From CAWGJF01 sp963822905 (lineage in GTDB: Bacteria; Bacteroidota; Ignavibacteria; Ignavibacteriales; Ignavibacteriaceae), in assembly GCA_963822905.1 (NCBI GenBank), contig CAWGJF010000001.1, positions 558,001-622,000 on the forward strand: 64,000 nt of DNA, read 5' to 3'. Numbering within the stretch: position 1 is the stretch's first letter; the number at the start of each line of letters is the position of its first letter. The notes beneath the pieces were generated by a model. It had not been told where the DNA came from. It did not search any database and was given only the letters and a program-made list of their open reading frames with translations. This document shows positions 44,981-53,583 of the stretch, in pieces. The translations under genes and the position numbers were made by a program.

Positions 44981-46822
44981 TTATTTTATCAGAATCATTT
45001 TTTTCATATCCGAGAACCTTGGAATCTGTCCTTCTCCGATTACTTCTATCCTGTATAAATAAATTCCACTTGCAAGATCGTTTGTACGAATTTGATTTAT
45101 CAAATTCCTACCGGAGAATTCTACTTCGTAGTATCCTGCGCTTTGTTCTTTGTTTACGAGTACTGATACCAGCGATCCGGTTATATCGTAAACCATCAAT
45201 TTTACCTTCCCTTGTTCCTTAAGCCTGTATCCTATCATTGTCGAGGGATTGAACGGATTCGGGTAGTTCTGGTAGAGACGGTAATCGTTTATTGTTATTG
45301 GTTCATTACTTATGCCTGAGACTATGTCAATGAATATTTCCTCCGAGGGGAGCGATTCATTTTCATCTGAATCAACCGCCGTTATCTTATAATAAAGACT
45401 TTCTGCTCCCTGGGGTATCGGCTCTGTAAAGAATGTATCTGTTGGTGAGCTAATAAGATTTGCAGGACTGATCGTAAAGTTTTCTGTCGTATCCCTGTAA
45501 ACATTATAATATGAAGTATCAGCTTCGCTGTTATGGTTCCAGCTTAGTGCTATTGTATTGTTTGATTTACTAACTACTGCGGATAAATTAACCGGCACTC
45601 TGGGTGCAAGGTTCAGGTATGTGTAGGTTTCTCCGAAAGGTCCTCCGTATAACCCGATATCTGAGCGGCTGCTGTCAACATCAAGAATGTTTGGATCGCC
45701 TTTATCTATTCCAGGCGAGTAAGCTTGCAAGTGATAGTTAAAATCCAAAGCAAGGTTTGGTAAAGTATCTCTCACAAACATAGGATTGACAACTCTGTCG
45801 CTATCACCGAAATTCAGCTGACCCCCTACACCGATTAAATTATTACTATTATCCCAATATATGTTATAATTTGAGCTTATATCACTACCACTTACAGCCG
45901 TATAATTACTCATAAGTACGTTATTGTTTATTGATAGGTTGTCGTTTTGTGATGATATGCCTGAAGATTGTGTATTTCCGTGGAGTACTAAACTATTAAG
46001 AACTGATGCAGTATCTTGAACAATATCAAAATATATATTGTGATCAAAACCCGAAATTATATTATTCATTATATAAACTTGTTCTGAAAACGCTATGACA
46101 ATGCCCGGTTTTTGACTAGTTGCACCAGTAAAAAGTATTATATTGTTATCAATGAAATAAATTCCAAAACCAGTATTGATCGCATTCGAATTTACTGCAT
46201 CATGCACAAAAACATTGTTTGTTAGATAATCATAGGAACCACTTGAAGCTCCTATATTTCCAAATCCGGCTTCAATCTTTTGAAAAAAAACATTATCAAT
46301 TATACAAGAGTGTGCTACAGCTATTCCTGCCAAAGCTTCAAGAATCCGACAATTCTTTATTACAGTAGAATCACCAAGTGATCGGACTACAATACTGCTC
46401 TGTTGTCCAATTCCCTTACCATAAATAATAAAGTTTTCAATATTAATATCAGTATTTGCATCAATAGTCATATTTTCCAAACTTCTTCCATCAATAACAG
46501 TGCTGTCCATACTGCTGCCAATTAATGTAAGCATACTGTCTATTACTAAGTTTTCATAATAAACTCCGTTAGCAACTATTATCGTATCACCCGGAGAACA
46601 AACATTTATTGCGGATTGGATTGAATCTGCTGCATCTTGCCAGGACAAATACGGAGGAATATTGCCTTGCCCGTGCTGTACGTAGTGGATCGTTGCGTGG
46701 CTAAAGGAAATAGATAAAAGTATAAAGATAAAAGTGAGAAGCAAAAATGCAGGGAGCTTAGAGCAGAGGGCATAGCACATTGTGCATTGCTGAATTGTTT
46801 TTTTACTTCTTTCAGTAATCAT
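44981..46822 (-). CDS. T9SS-exported parallel beta-helix protein (paralogue A)
   Basis: The 613-residue protein has a long N-terminal export signal ending LLLTFIFILLSISFSHA. Then HYVQHGQGNIPPYLSWQDAA and DSIQSAINVCSPGDTIIVAN open a right-handed parallel beta-helix of the pectate-lyase/NosD type (repeated 'VIKNCRI', 'YIMNNIISGF', 'INNNVLMSN' rungs). A fibronectin type III domain follows (PRVPVNLSAVVSKSN ... SEADTSYYNVYRD), and the T9SS tail YQNYPNPFNPSTMIGYRLKE ... DMKKMILIK ends it. It probably binds or cleaves a polysaccharide outside the cell. It is clearly a tandem duplicate of the gene at 46872. Confidence 0.85.
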   Translation of the reverse strand: MITERSKKTIQQCTMCYALCSKLPAFLLLTFIFILLSISFSHATIHYVQHGQGNIPPYLSWQDAADSIQSAINVCSPGDTIIVANGVYYENLVIDSMLTLIGSSMDSTVIDGRSLENMTIDANTDINIENFIIYGKGIGQQSSIVVRSLGDSTVIKNCRILEALAGIAVAHSCIIDNVFFQKIEAGFGNIGASSGSYDYLTNNVFVHDAVNSNAINTGFGIYFIDNNIILFTGATSQKPGIVIAFSEQVYIMNNIISGFDHNIYFDIVQDTASVLNSLVLHGNTQSSGISSQNDNLSINNNVLMSNYTAVSGSDISSNYNIYWDNSNNLIGVGGQLNFGDSDRVVNPMFVRDTLPNLALDFNYHLQAYSPGIDKGDPNILDVDSSRSDIGLYGGPFGETYTYLNLAPRVPVNLSAVVSKSNNTIALSWNHNSEADTSYYNVYRDTTENFTISPANLISSPTDTFFTEPIPQGAESLYYKITAVDSDENESLPSEEIFIDIVSGISNEPITINDYRLYQNYPNPFNPSTMIGYRLKEQGKVKLMVYDITGSLVSVLVNKEQSAGYYEVEFSGRNLINQIRTNDLASGIYLYRIEVIGEGQIPRFSDMKKMILIK

Positions 46823-46871
46823 AACTTTTTATCCTCTTATTTTTTTCCTTTTGAATATATAAACTTCTCTT

Positions 46872-48686
46872 TCACTTTACGAGCATCATCTTCCGCATAT
46901 CTGAAAACACCGGTATTCTTCCTTCTCCTATAACTTCCATCCTTAACAAATAAACTCCGCTTACATAATTGCTGTGCTGCCACGTCTCCATTCCCGGAAA
47001 GCCTTCTTCCCCTCTTCTTCTCTCTGTTTCATTTGGCCTGAACTCTACCTCGTAATACCCTGCCTGCTGCCACCCGTTTACCAGAACTGTTATTAACTCT
47101 CCGAGTATGTTATACACTGTTATTTTTACATCTCCTCCTTCTTTCAGTCTGTATGGTATTATTGTAGATGGGTTAAACGGGTTGGGGTAATTGCTAAGAA
47201 GCTTATATTCCTCTGCTACTACAGGAGGCCCTTCAGGTACTCCCGTTACAATTATATGCACTTCTTCACTTGCTGCCGATTGATGCCAGTTCCTGTCAAT
47301 GGCTGTTATCTTATAATAATAATCTCCTGTAAGATACTTTTCAGGAAGGTCATCATAGTAAAATGTATCTGCTGCTACTGCTATTATTTTTGTTGTGTCA
47401 TAAATGAAGTTGGGAACAGTATCCCTGTAAACCCTGTAACGGGAAAAGTCTGTTTCTGTGTTTTTGTTCCAGGCTAGCTTAACAAGCCCTGAATCATAAA
47501 CAGCAGTAAGGTTGGCTGGTGGTTTTGGGGCTAAATCCATATAGGTATATTCTTCTCCGTAAGGCCCGCCGAACATTCCCCGGTCACTTCTCGATCCATC
47601 TACATCGAGAATTTCAGGATTACCTGAATTTATCCCCGGTGAATAGGCTTGAAGATGATAGTCAAAATCTAATTGAGGATTCGGGATTGTGTCTTTGACA
47701 AACATCGGGTCTGCTACTCTGTCGCTGTCACCGTAAGATACCCCTTCCAAATTCCCCAATAAATTTTCCCAGAATAAATTGTAATCAGATGTTACCATCC
47801 AATCTCCTCTTATTCCTTTTCTGTTTTTTGAAAGGACAACATTGTTAACGAATAAATAGTCCCCACTTAAATCTATACTTATAGATTTACTATACATTAG
47901 TACACTATTAATTATATAAACAGGTTCTGCCGGATCATCTATAAAAATATTTTCCCAAAACCCGCTTATAAAATTATTGTAAATATACGCTTGTCTTGGT
48001 CCACCTGCAGAAATTCCGCTTCCACTATTATTTGTACCATTAAACAGTATTATGTTGTTGGTGACGTAGTAATTAGCCAAACTGGGTCCAGGGAAAGTAA
48101 TTGCTTTTGAATTGTTATTATCAGTTATGATGACACTGTTAGAAATATAATTATCACTGTTTGGTTCTCCCGCAATATTAATTCCACTGTGAAGATTTTT
48201 CATAATGATTTTGTCTGCGATCAACCCATGTCCAGCAATACCTACCGCTGTCTCACTAATCTGACAATTTCTTACTTGAATAACCGGGAAGTTACTTCCA
48301 AAAAAATATATAGTAACTCCTACATTCTTTGCTTTTCCGTAGATATTAAAATTTTCTATGCTGCCATTAGTATTAAATATTATTGTGTTATCTCCCAACC
48401 CTCTTCCGTCAATCACAGTGCTGTCCATACTGCTGCCAATTAAGGTTAGCATACTGTCTATTACTAAATTCTCATAGTAAATTCCGTTAGCAACAATAAC
48501 AGTATCACCCGGTGCACAAACATTTATTGCAGATTGGATTGAGTCTGCTGCATCGCTCCACGACAAATACGGAGGAACATTATTTCCGTTGTGGGAAACA
48601 TAATGGATGGTGGCTCTTAGCGGTAAGCTGTAAGTTAAAAGTAATATAATTGTAAATAAAATCTTTGCAGTAAAATTGTTTCTCAT
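46872..48686 (-). CDS. T9SS-exported parallel beta-helix protein (paralogue B)
   Basis: I start at ATG 48686 (MRNNFTAKILFTIILLLTYS), which has AGGAG 7 bases upstream and a normal signal peptide; the longer open frame to 48776 adds non-conserved residues. The 604-residue protein repeats paralogue A domain by domain: HYVSHNGNNVPPYLSWSDAA, beta-helix rungs, Fn3 (PKPPANLTAVYDSGLVKLAW) and the tail LSNYPNPFNPSTIIPYRLKE ... MRKMMLVK. The segment LVIDSMLTLIGSSMDSTVID is identical in both. An uncommon insert ETERRRGEEGFPG lies just before the end of the tail. It is preceded by paired palindromes and a promoter. Confidence 0.85.
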   Translation of the reverse strand: MRNNFTAKILFTIILLLTYSLPLRATIHYVSHNGNNVPPYLSWSDAADSIQSAINVCAPGDTVIVANGIYYENLVIDSMLTLIGSSMDSTVIDGRGLGDNTIIFNTNGSIENFNIYGKAKNVGVTIYFFGSNFPVIQVRNCQISETAVGIAGHGLIADKIIMKNLHSGINIAGEPNSDNYISNSVIITDNNNSKAITFPGPSLANYYVTNNIILFNGTNNSGSGISAGGPRQAYIYNNFISGFWENIFIDDPAEPVYIINSVLMYSKSISIDLSGDYLFVNNVVLSKNRKGIRGDWMVTSDYNLFWENLLGNLEGVSYGDSDRVADPMFVKDTIPNPQLDFDYHLQAYSPGINSGNPEILDVDGSRSDRGMFGGPYGEEYTYMDLAPKPPANLTAVYDSGLVKLAWNKNTETDFSRYRVYRDTVPNFIYDTTKIIAVAADTFYYDDLPEKYLTGDYYYKITAIDRNWHQSAASEEVHIIVTGVPEGPPVVAEEYKLLSNYPNPFNPSTIIPYRLKEGGDVKITVYNILGELITVLVNGWQQAGYYEVEFRPNETERRRGEEGFPGMETWQHSNYVSGVYLLRMEVIGEGRIPVFSDMRKMMLVK

Positions 48687-48784
48687 TTCATTCTCCTGTT
48701 TACATTCCAACCCTAAAGTATGAAATAGAATTTTCAGGAGCGAGGTCAATAAATATTTCTTCAGAAGGAGACACATTTTTTACT

Positions 48785-48815
48785 CAAATACAATCTCAAG
48801 ATAAGTAGTAAGCAA
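48785..48815 (-). promoter_or_regulatory. putative promoter of the T9SS beta-helix operon
   Basis: On the minus strand TTG (48815-48813), 20 bases, TGTATTTG (48792-48785), one mismatch from TAnnTTTG. It lies directly downstream of the two palindromes and about 100 bases before the ATG at 48686. Confidence 0.45.
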
Positions 48816-48824
48816 TTAATATAT

Positions 48825-48842
48825 ATTAGTACATGTACTAAT
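48825..48842. promoter_or_regulatory. operator-like palindrome 1
   Basis: ATTAGTACATGTACTAAT is a perfect 18-bp palindrome. It sits about 10 bases upstream of the -33 element at 48813 and shares the 16-bp core TTAGTACATGTACTAA with palindrome 2. Probably a binding site for a dimeric regulator; the regulator is not identifiable here. Confidence 0.6.
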
Positions 48843-48867
48843 AATTTTTCGGGAAATCATTAATTTG

Positions 48868-48885
48868 TTTAGTACATGTACTAAA
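48868..48885. promoter_or_regulatory. operator-like palindrome 2
   Basis: TTTAGTACATGTACTAAA is a perfect 18-bp palindrome with the same 16-bp core as palindrome 1. The centres are 43 bp apart, about four helical turns, so two bound dimers would face the same side of the DNA. Confidence 0.6.
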
Positions 48886-48961
48886 TAGTATTGCCAGATA
48901 GGAATTGTTGCGAAATGTGAGCCATTTTTAAAATGTTGAAAATCGATAAGTTTTTTGAATT

Positions 48962-49792
48962 TTAATGATGGGTTAAAGTTTCCAGGTCAACTTTATGAAC
49001 GTGCTCAATTTTATTTCCTAAAAATAATTCCGCGACTTCTTTAAACTTCAGAGGAATATCACTAACATAAAATTCTTGTCTGCCTTGAGGTTTGCCAGAA
49101 TTACTGCTGTTTAATAAATTCAACTTTGTTAATTCAGTTTTCACAACTTCTGATGAAGCAACACCGGAATCTATTAAAGAAACCTTTTCACCAATTACTT
49201 TCTGGATGACTTTAGTAAGTATCGGGTAATGAGTGCAGCCCAATACGAGTGTATCAATCCCAAGGTCTCTTAGTTCAGCAAGATATTCTTCTGCAATTTC
49301 ATAGGTTGCTTTATGATCAAGCCAGCCTTCTTCAGCAATCGGAACAAAAAGTGGACAAGGTTTTTCTACAACATCGGCTTTCTCATTTAAGCGGAGAATT
49401 TCTGACGAATAGGCTTTGTTACCTGTTGTTGCCCGTGTTCCAATCACACCAATTTTAAAATTCTTTGTTTTATTCAATGCCATTGCAGCACCGGGTTCAA
49501 TCATACCGATAATCGGAACATCAAATTTATTTCTCAGTTCATCAATTGCAATTGACGAAGCTGTGTTACATGCTACAACCACAGCCTTGACATTTTTGCT
49601 TAACAGAAAATTTGTGTTTTGAATTGAGTATTCAATCACTGTTGAATTTGATTTCGAACCATACGGAACGCGGGCTGTATCACCAAAATAAATTATGTCT
49701 TCTGAAGGTAGCAAAGTTGAAAGTCTTTTTACAACAGTGAGACCGCCAATTCCCGAATCAAATACTCCAATTGGTTTTTTATTTTCTGTCAA
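48962..49792 (-). CDS. murI: glutamate racemase
   Basis: The 276-residue protein has IGVFDSGIGGLTVVKRL at the N-terminus, KAVVVACNTASSIAIDEL (first catalytic Cys), and DTLVLGCTHYPILTKVI (second catalytic Cys). It converts L- to D-glutamate for peptidoglycan. It lies 11 bases after glnD on the same strand. No promoter of its own is obvious, so glnD-murI is probably co-transcribed. Confidence 0.96.
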   Translation of the reverse strand: MTENKKPIGVFDSGIGGLTVVKRLSTLLPSEDIIYFGDTARVPYGSKSNSTVIEYSIQNTNFLLSKNVKAVVVACNTASSIAIDELRNKFDVPIIGMIEPGAAMALNKTKNFKIGVIGTRATTGNKAYSSEILRLNEKADVVEKPCPLFVPIAEEGWLDHKATYEIAEEYLAELRDLGIDTLVLGCTHYPILTKVIQKVIGEKVSLIDSGVASSEVVKTELTKLNLLNSSNSGKPQGRQEFYVSDIPLKFKEVAELFLGNKIEHVHKVDLETLTHH

Positions 49793-49803
49793 TATTTTAT
49801 TTT

Positions 49804-52386
49804 CTACATTAATTGAGATATTGTATCTGCAAGTTCTGTCTGAATTAATCCGAAATCATTCGGAGATATTTTTTTACCATTCTGGTTTAAAACATAAAAC
49901 GAATCAACTATATCATCTCCTTTAGTCGAAATTTTTGCAAAGTAGATTGTAATTCCAAGTTCGTTCATTTTCCTGGTAACCTGGTATAGAAACCCAAGCC
50001 GGTCAGGAGACGAAACATCAATGATTGTATATTTTTCATGGTTATCAAAAGTTATTTTGGCATTTCCGGAGCGACCGAATAATTTCGTTTCAAGTCTTTT
50101 CCATCTTGATTTCATTATTGCAACTTCTTTTTGAAGCTGGAGCATTCCGTCAATTACAGCACCAAGATCATTCTCAATTTTATTATAACGGTCAGGGGTA
50201 ATTTTTCTATGTGTTCTGAAATCAGTTACGTTAAACGTATCTATAACCAGCCCATCTTTTCTTGTGAATATTTTTGCATCGTGAATGTTTACATCATTAA
50301 TTGCAAACACACCGCAGACTTTTGAAAGTAAAGCAGGCGTGTCCTTTGTAATTACAGTAATATTTGTGAAGCCATTAATATTTTTGAAAAGTACTGAAAG
50401 TGAAGTTCCCCTGTTAATTTCTTCAATATGACGTGCAATTTCTTCAACAGAAAAATTCTGTGAATATGCTTCATCATTTATCGAATCAAAATGGTCTTTT
50501 ACGTGGGACTCATCTATGAAATCGGAATGCTTACTGATGTCGGTTGGAATGACATAAGTGGTTGACATAAGCAGATCTTCGCCGGTGATTTTTTCCTCAA
50601 GCATTGCACGGCTTTTACGGTAAAGTTCTTCAAGCAAATCGCTTTTCCAGCTTGTCCACACTGCAGGGTTTACTGCTGACAGATCAGCAAAAGTAAGTAA
50701 ATAAAGCAAATCCAGTTCTTCAATTGAACTAAAACGCGCAGCAAAATTATTTAGCGTTTCCGGATCATTTAAATTTCTTCGAAATGCGACTTGTTCCATA
50801 AACAAATGATTTTTCACAAGAAAAGATACCTGGTCAATTTCATCTTCGCTGTAACCAAGTCGGTTCATAATTGAAGAAGCCATTTCAGCACCAATTATTT
50901 CATGACCGCTTATGTTTATTGGCTTTGCAATGTCGTGAAACAATAACGCAAGAAACAGAATTTCTTTATCCTGAAGCTTGTTATAAATTTTTCCAAGGTT
51001 AGATGGTTTTTCTTTAAGGCTTTCCACATTTTTCATTGCAATCAATGTATGCTCATCAGCTGTGTAACAATGATAAACTCCATGCTGTAAAAAACCGTTT
51101 AAATCTCTGAATTCCGGCATGAATGCAGAAAGTAAACCAAGTTCATTCATTGCACTTAGTGTTTGACCGACATTTGCCGGAAGTTTTAGTATTTCCCTGA
51201 AGAAAACTGATGATGCAACTTCATGCCAGTGAATACTTTCCGGACCTTCAACTTTATCTATAATTTCTGAACGGAAGGATTCATCGAATCTTGCAGAATA
51301 TAATCCACGATAATAAAGTGCACGAAGTATGTCAGAAAGGGTTACAACTGCACCATTTCTTAGTGAAATTACTTTTCCCCTTATCTGAAAATCATCATCT
51401 AGCACAATTGCCAGTGATTCGGGAATTGGAGAAGATATTTCATCTTTAAACCTCTTTACCATCGAGCGGGTGAACCGGTTTAGAATATTTGCTGCTTTAT
51501 AATACATACTCATGAAAATTGTGAGATCATCTTCCGAGTAGCCAAATACATCAGCAATTTCAATTTGAGATGTAAATTCAAACCTGTCTGTCCGTTGTTT
51601 TGAATGAAGATGAAGAAGGTTTCTTATGGCAAGAATTAATTTATAGCTTCCAAGTAATCTTCTACATTCATCAGGTGATGTCATTTTACTTTCTTCAAGC
51701 AATCGAACAAATGTTTCAACCTGTGTGGTCTCTTCTTGTTTGTTCAATAAAACTTTTTCAGAAAGAATGTACATCCACTCAACAGCCTGCAGGTCTCTTA
51801 ATCCGCCGGCAGAAAGTTTTACATTTGGTTCCAGGACCTTTGGTGAATCTCCATGCTTTTCATACCGTGCATTAATATCTTCAAACATCTGGTTGATTAA
51901 GTCTTTTTTAATATCTTCTGTAATTGAAGAAAAAAGATTTTCATTCCATTCATTGTAGATAGATTCGGATCCGAGAATATAACGGGTTTCAAAAAATTGT
52001 GTGAAGGTATGAAGATCTGCAACAATATATTTTTGAATATCGGAAAAGTCCCGGACAGTATGAGAGACTTCCAGTCCATGATCCCAAAGCAAAGTTACTA
52101 ACCTGGAAATATCTTCTGCATTTTCAGGAACTGATTTGGCAATGAACATAAGATCAATATCAGAGTATGGAGATAATTCTCTACGGCTAAAGCTTCCGGC
52201 GGAAGCAAGAACAAAATTGTATTTGCCAGCCGGCAGGTTTTTCCCCGCAAGTTCCCTGATTGTTTCTTCAATCCAAAGACTGTATTCTTTACTAAAACTT
52301 AAAGCGTCAGACTGACGTGAATGTTTTTTAAAAAGCTGATCACGTTTCCTGATGAATTCTTCTTTATATATGAAAGTTTCACTCAT
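49804..52386 (-). CDS. glnD: bifunctional PII uridylyltransferase/uridylyl-removing enzyme
   Basis: The 860-residue protein has the full GlnD order. The nucleotidyltransferase site is ASAGSFSRRELSPYSDIDLM (G64-S65, D76, D78). A helical linker follows, then an HD domain (LALLFHDIAKPINISGHE, about residue 480). Two ACT domains complete it (TNITVITKDTPALLSKVCGV; YTIIDVSSPDRLGFLYQVTR). GlnD senses glutamine and uridylylates or deuridylylates PII. No glnB, glnK or glnA is in the window. It follows queF by 10 bases in a queC-queF-glnD-murI run on one strand. Confidence 0.93.
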   Translation of the reverse strand: MSETFIYKEEFIRKRDQLFKKHSRQSDALSFSKEYSLWIEETIRELAGKNLPAGKYNFVLASAGSFSRRELSPYSDIDLMFIAKSVPENAEDISRLVTLLWDHGLEVSHTVRDFSDIQKYIVADLHTFTQFFETRYILGSESIYNEWNENLFSSITEDIKKDLINQMFEDINARYEKHGDSPKVLEPNVKLSAGGLRDLQAVEWMYILSEKVLLNKQEETTQVETFVRLLEESKMTSPDECRRLLGSYKLILAIRNLLHLHSKQRTDRFEFTSQIEIADVFGYSEDDLTIFMSMYYKAANILNRFTRSMVKRFKDEISSPIPESLAIVLDDDFQIRGKVISLRNGAVVTLSDILRALYYRGLYSARFDESFRSEIIDKVEGPESIHWHEVASSVFFREILKLPANVGQTLSAMNELGLLSAFMPEFRDLNGFLQHGVYHCYTADEHTLIAMKNVESLKEKPSNLGKIYNKLQDKEILFLALLFHDIAKPINISGHEIIGAEMASSIMNRLGYSEDEIDQVSFLVKNHLFMEQVAFRRNLNDPETLNNFAARFSSIEELDLLYLLTFADLSAVNPAVWTSWKSDLLEELYRKSRAMLEEKITGEDLLMSTTYVIPTDISKHSDFIDESHVKDHFDSINDEAYSQNFSVEEIARHIEEINRGTSLSVLFKNINGFTNITVITKDTPALLSKVCGVFAINDVNIHDAKIFTRKDGLVIDTFNVTDFRTHRKITPDRYNKIENDLGAVIDGMLQLQKEVAIMKSRWKRLETKLFGRSGNAKITFDNHEKYTIIDVSSPDRLGFLYQVTRKMNELGITIYFAKISTKGDDIVDSFYVLNQNGKKISPNDFGLIQTELADTISQLM

Positions 52387-52396
52387 TTAATTTATT

Positions 52397-52765
52397 TCAG
52401 TCTTCGAGATATTCATCACTTATATATTCAGCTTCAATAATAGAAGAGATTCCTCCACGTGTTGTGAACTCGGCTGTTACAAACATATATCTTGGCTTAC
52501 AAACTTTAACAAGATCATCAAGAATTTTGTTTGTAACAGTTTCGTAAAAAACTCCGTCATTCCTGTAAGATTGTAAATAAAGTTTAAGAGATTTTAATTC
52601 AATACAAAGTTTATCCGGTATATATTCAACAACGATAGTTCCGAAGTCCGGCTGTCCTGTTTTCGGACAAACTGATGTAAACTCGGGAGCAGTATGCACT
52701 ATGTTATAATCTCTATCAGGATATTGATTTTCAAATGTTTCTAATAGTTTTATTTTTTTTGCCAT
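52397..52765 (-). CDS. queF: NADPH-dependent 7-cyano-7-deazaguanine reductase
   Basis: This 122-residue type I QueF (unimodular) has FTSVCPKTGQPDFGTIVVEY with catalytic C33, KLCIELKSLKLYLQSYRNDG (the ESLK-type NADPH motif, here ELKSLK) and a late FTTRGGISS. It reduces preQ0 to preQ1, the step after QueC in queuosine synthesis. Only a short palindrome separates it from queC upstream. Confidence 0.95.
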   Translation of the reverse strand: MAKKIKLLETFENQYPDRDYNIVHTAPEFTSVCPKTGQPDFGTIVVEYIPDKLCIELKSLKLYLQSYRNDGVFYETVTNKILDDLVKVCKPRYMFVTAEFTTRGGISSIIEAEYISDEYLED

Positions 52766-52781
52766 TACTGTTTCCTTTTTC

Positions 52782-52809
52782 TGTCATTCCTGCGAAGGCA
52801 GGAATGACA
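52782..52809. repeat. REP-like palindrome between queC and queF
   Basis: TGTCATTCCTGC (52782-52793), loop GAAG, GCAGGAATGACA (52798-52809): a perfect 12-bp stem. Very similar GTCATTCCTGCGAA-type palindromes are scattered through many bacterial genomes. It may attenuate or stabilise the queC-queF transcript. Confidence 0.6.
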
Positions 52810-52821
52810 ATAGTATTTTTA

Positions 52822-53508
52822 TTAAAAATAATTTGGAGTTTCAACATAAGCAATTGGATCACTTATTCTTGCTTGTTGAAATCCTCTTAAACGAAATGCA
52901 CAACTATCACAAACTCCACAAGCAATGTCTTCATTTTTATAACATGACCAGGTAAGATGTAATGGTGCACTTATTTTTGTGCCCAACTTAATAATTTCTG
53001 CTTTTGATAAATTAATAACCGGGGTTTCAATTGTAATGCTTGTTTCAGGTCTTGTTCCCAAGCCAACTACATTTTGAAAAGACTGGAAAAATGAAGGCCT
53101 GCAATCAGGGTAACCGCTTGCATCTTCATATACTGCTCCAATAAAAATTGCTTTTGCATTTATTACTTCTGCCCAGCTTGTGCAAGCAGAAAGAATATTT
53201 GCATTTCTGAAAGGAACATACGATGCAGGAACATCTTTATTCTCCAGGTTTGCCCTGGCGACTTTTATATTTTTATCTGTTAATGAAGACCCTCCGATAT
53301 TTGAAAGATGTTTTAAATCAAAAACCAGTGTTTTTTTTACATTGTAATGTTTTGCAATATCGTTGAATGCTTTCAGCTCTCTTCTTTCGGTTCGCTGACC
53401 GTAATTAAAATGTGCAAAAGCAAGTTCAAAATTTTCATTTGCAATTGCAGCAGTAACACAGCTATCAAGTCCACCGCTGACTGCAATTACGGCAATTTCA
53501 TTTTTCAT
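52822..53508 (-). CDS. queC: 7-cyano-7-deazaguanine synthase
   Basis: This 228-residue PP-loop enzyme has AVIAVSGGLDSCVTAAIA (SGGxDS ATP site), FAHFNYGQRTERRELKAF and VPFRNANILS. The zinc-binding C-terminus SCYKNEDIACGVCDSCAFR carries four Cys. It converts 7-carboxy-7-deazaguanine to preQ0 with ATP and ammonia. It is followed by queF, the next enzyme. queD and queE are not in the window. Confidence 0.95.
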   Translation of the reverse strand: MKNEIAVIAVSGGLDSCVTAAIANENFELAFAHFNYGQRTERRELKAFNDIAKHYNVKKTLVFDLKHLSNIGGSSLTDKNIKVARANLENKDVPASYVPFRNANILSACTSWAEVINAKAIFIGAVYEDASGYPDCRPSFFQSFQNVVGLGTRPETSITIETPVINLSKAEIIKLGTKISAPLHLTWSCYKNEDIACGVCDSCAFRLRGFQQARISDPIAYVETPNYF

Positions 53509-53583
53509 CTAAAAATGGTTTTAATAAGGAAAATTTACAACTAAAAATAAGAAAATAGCTTTTCAGTAAGAAGTGAAGAAAAA

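Noticed and set aside
48687..48776. Longer start for the T9SS gene at 46872 (ATG 48776)
   Set aside because: The added residues are not conserved and lack a signal peptide, while ATG 48686 has AGGAG and a standard signal.
48740..48961. CRISPR-like or LexA-like meaning for the repeated TTAGTACATGTACTAA
   Set aside because: Only two copies, each a palindrome, with no spacer regularity beyond one interval; no match to a LexA box I can name.
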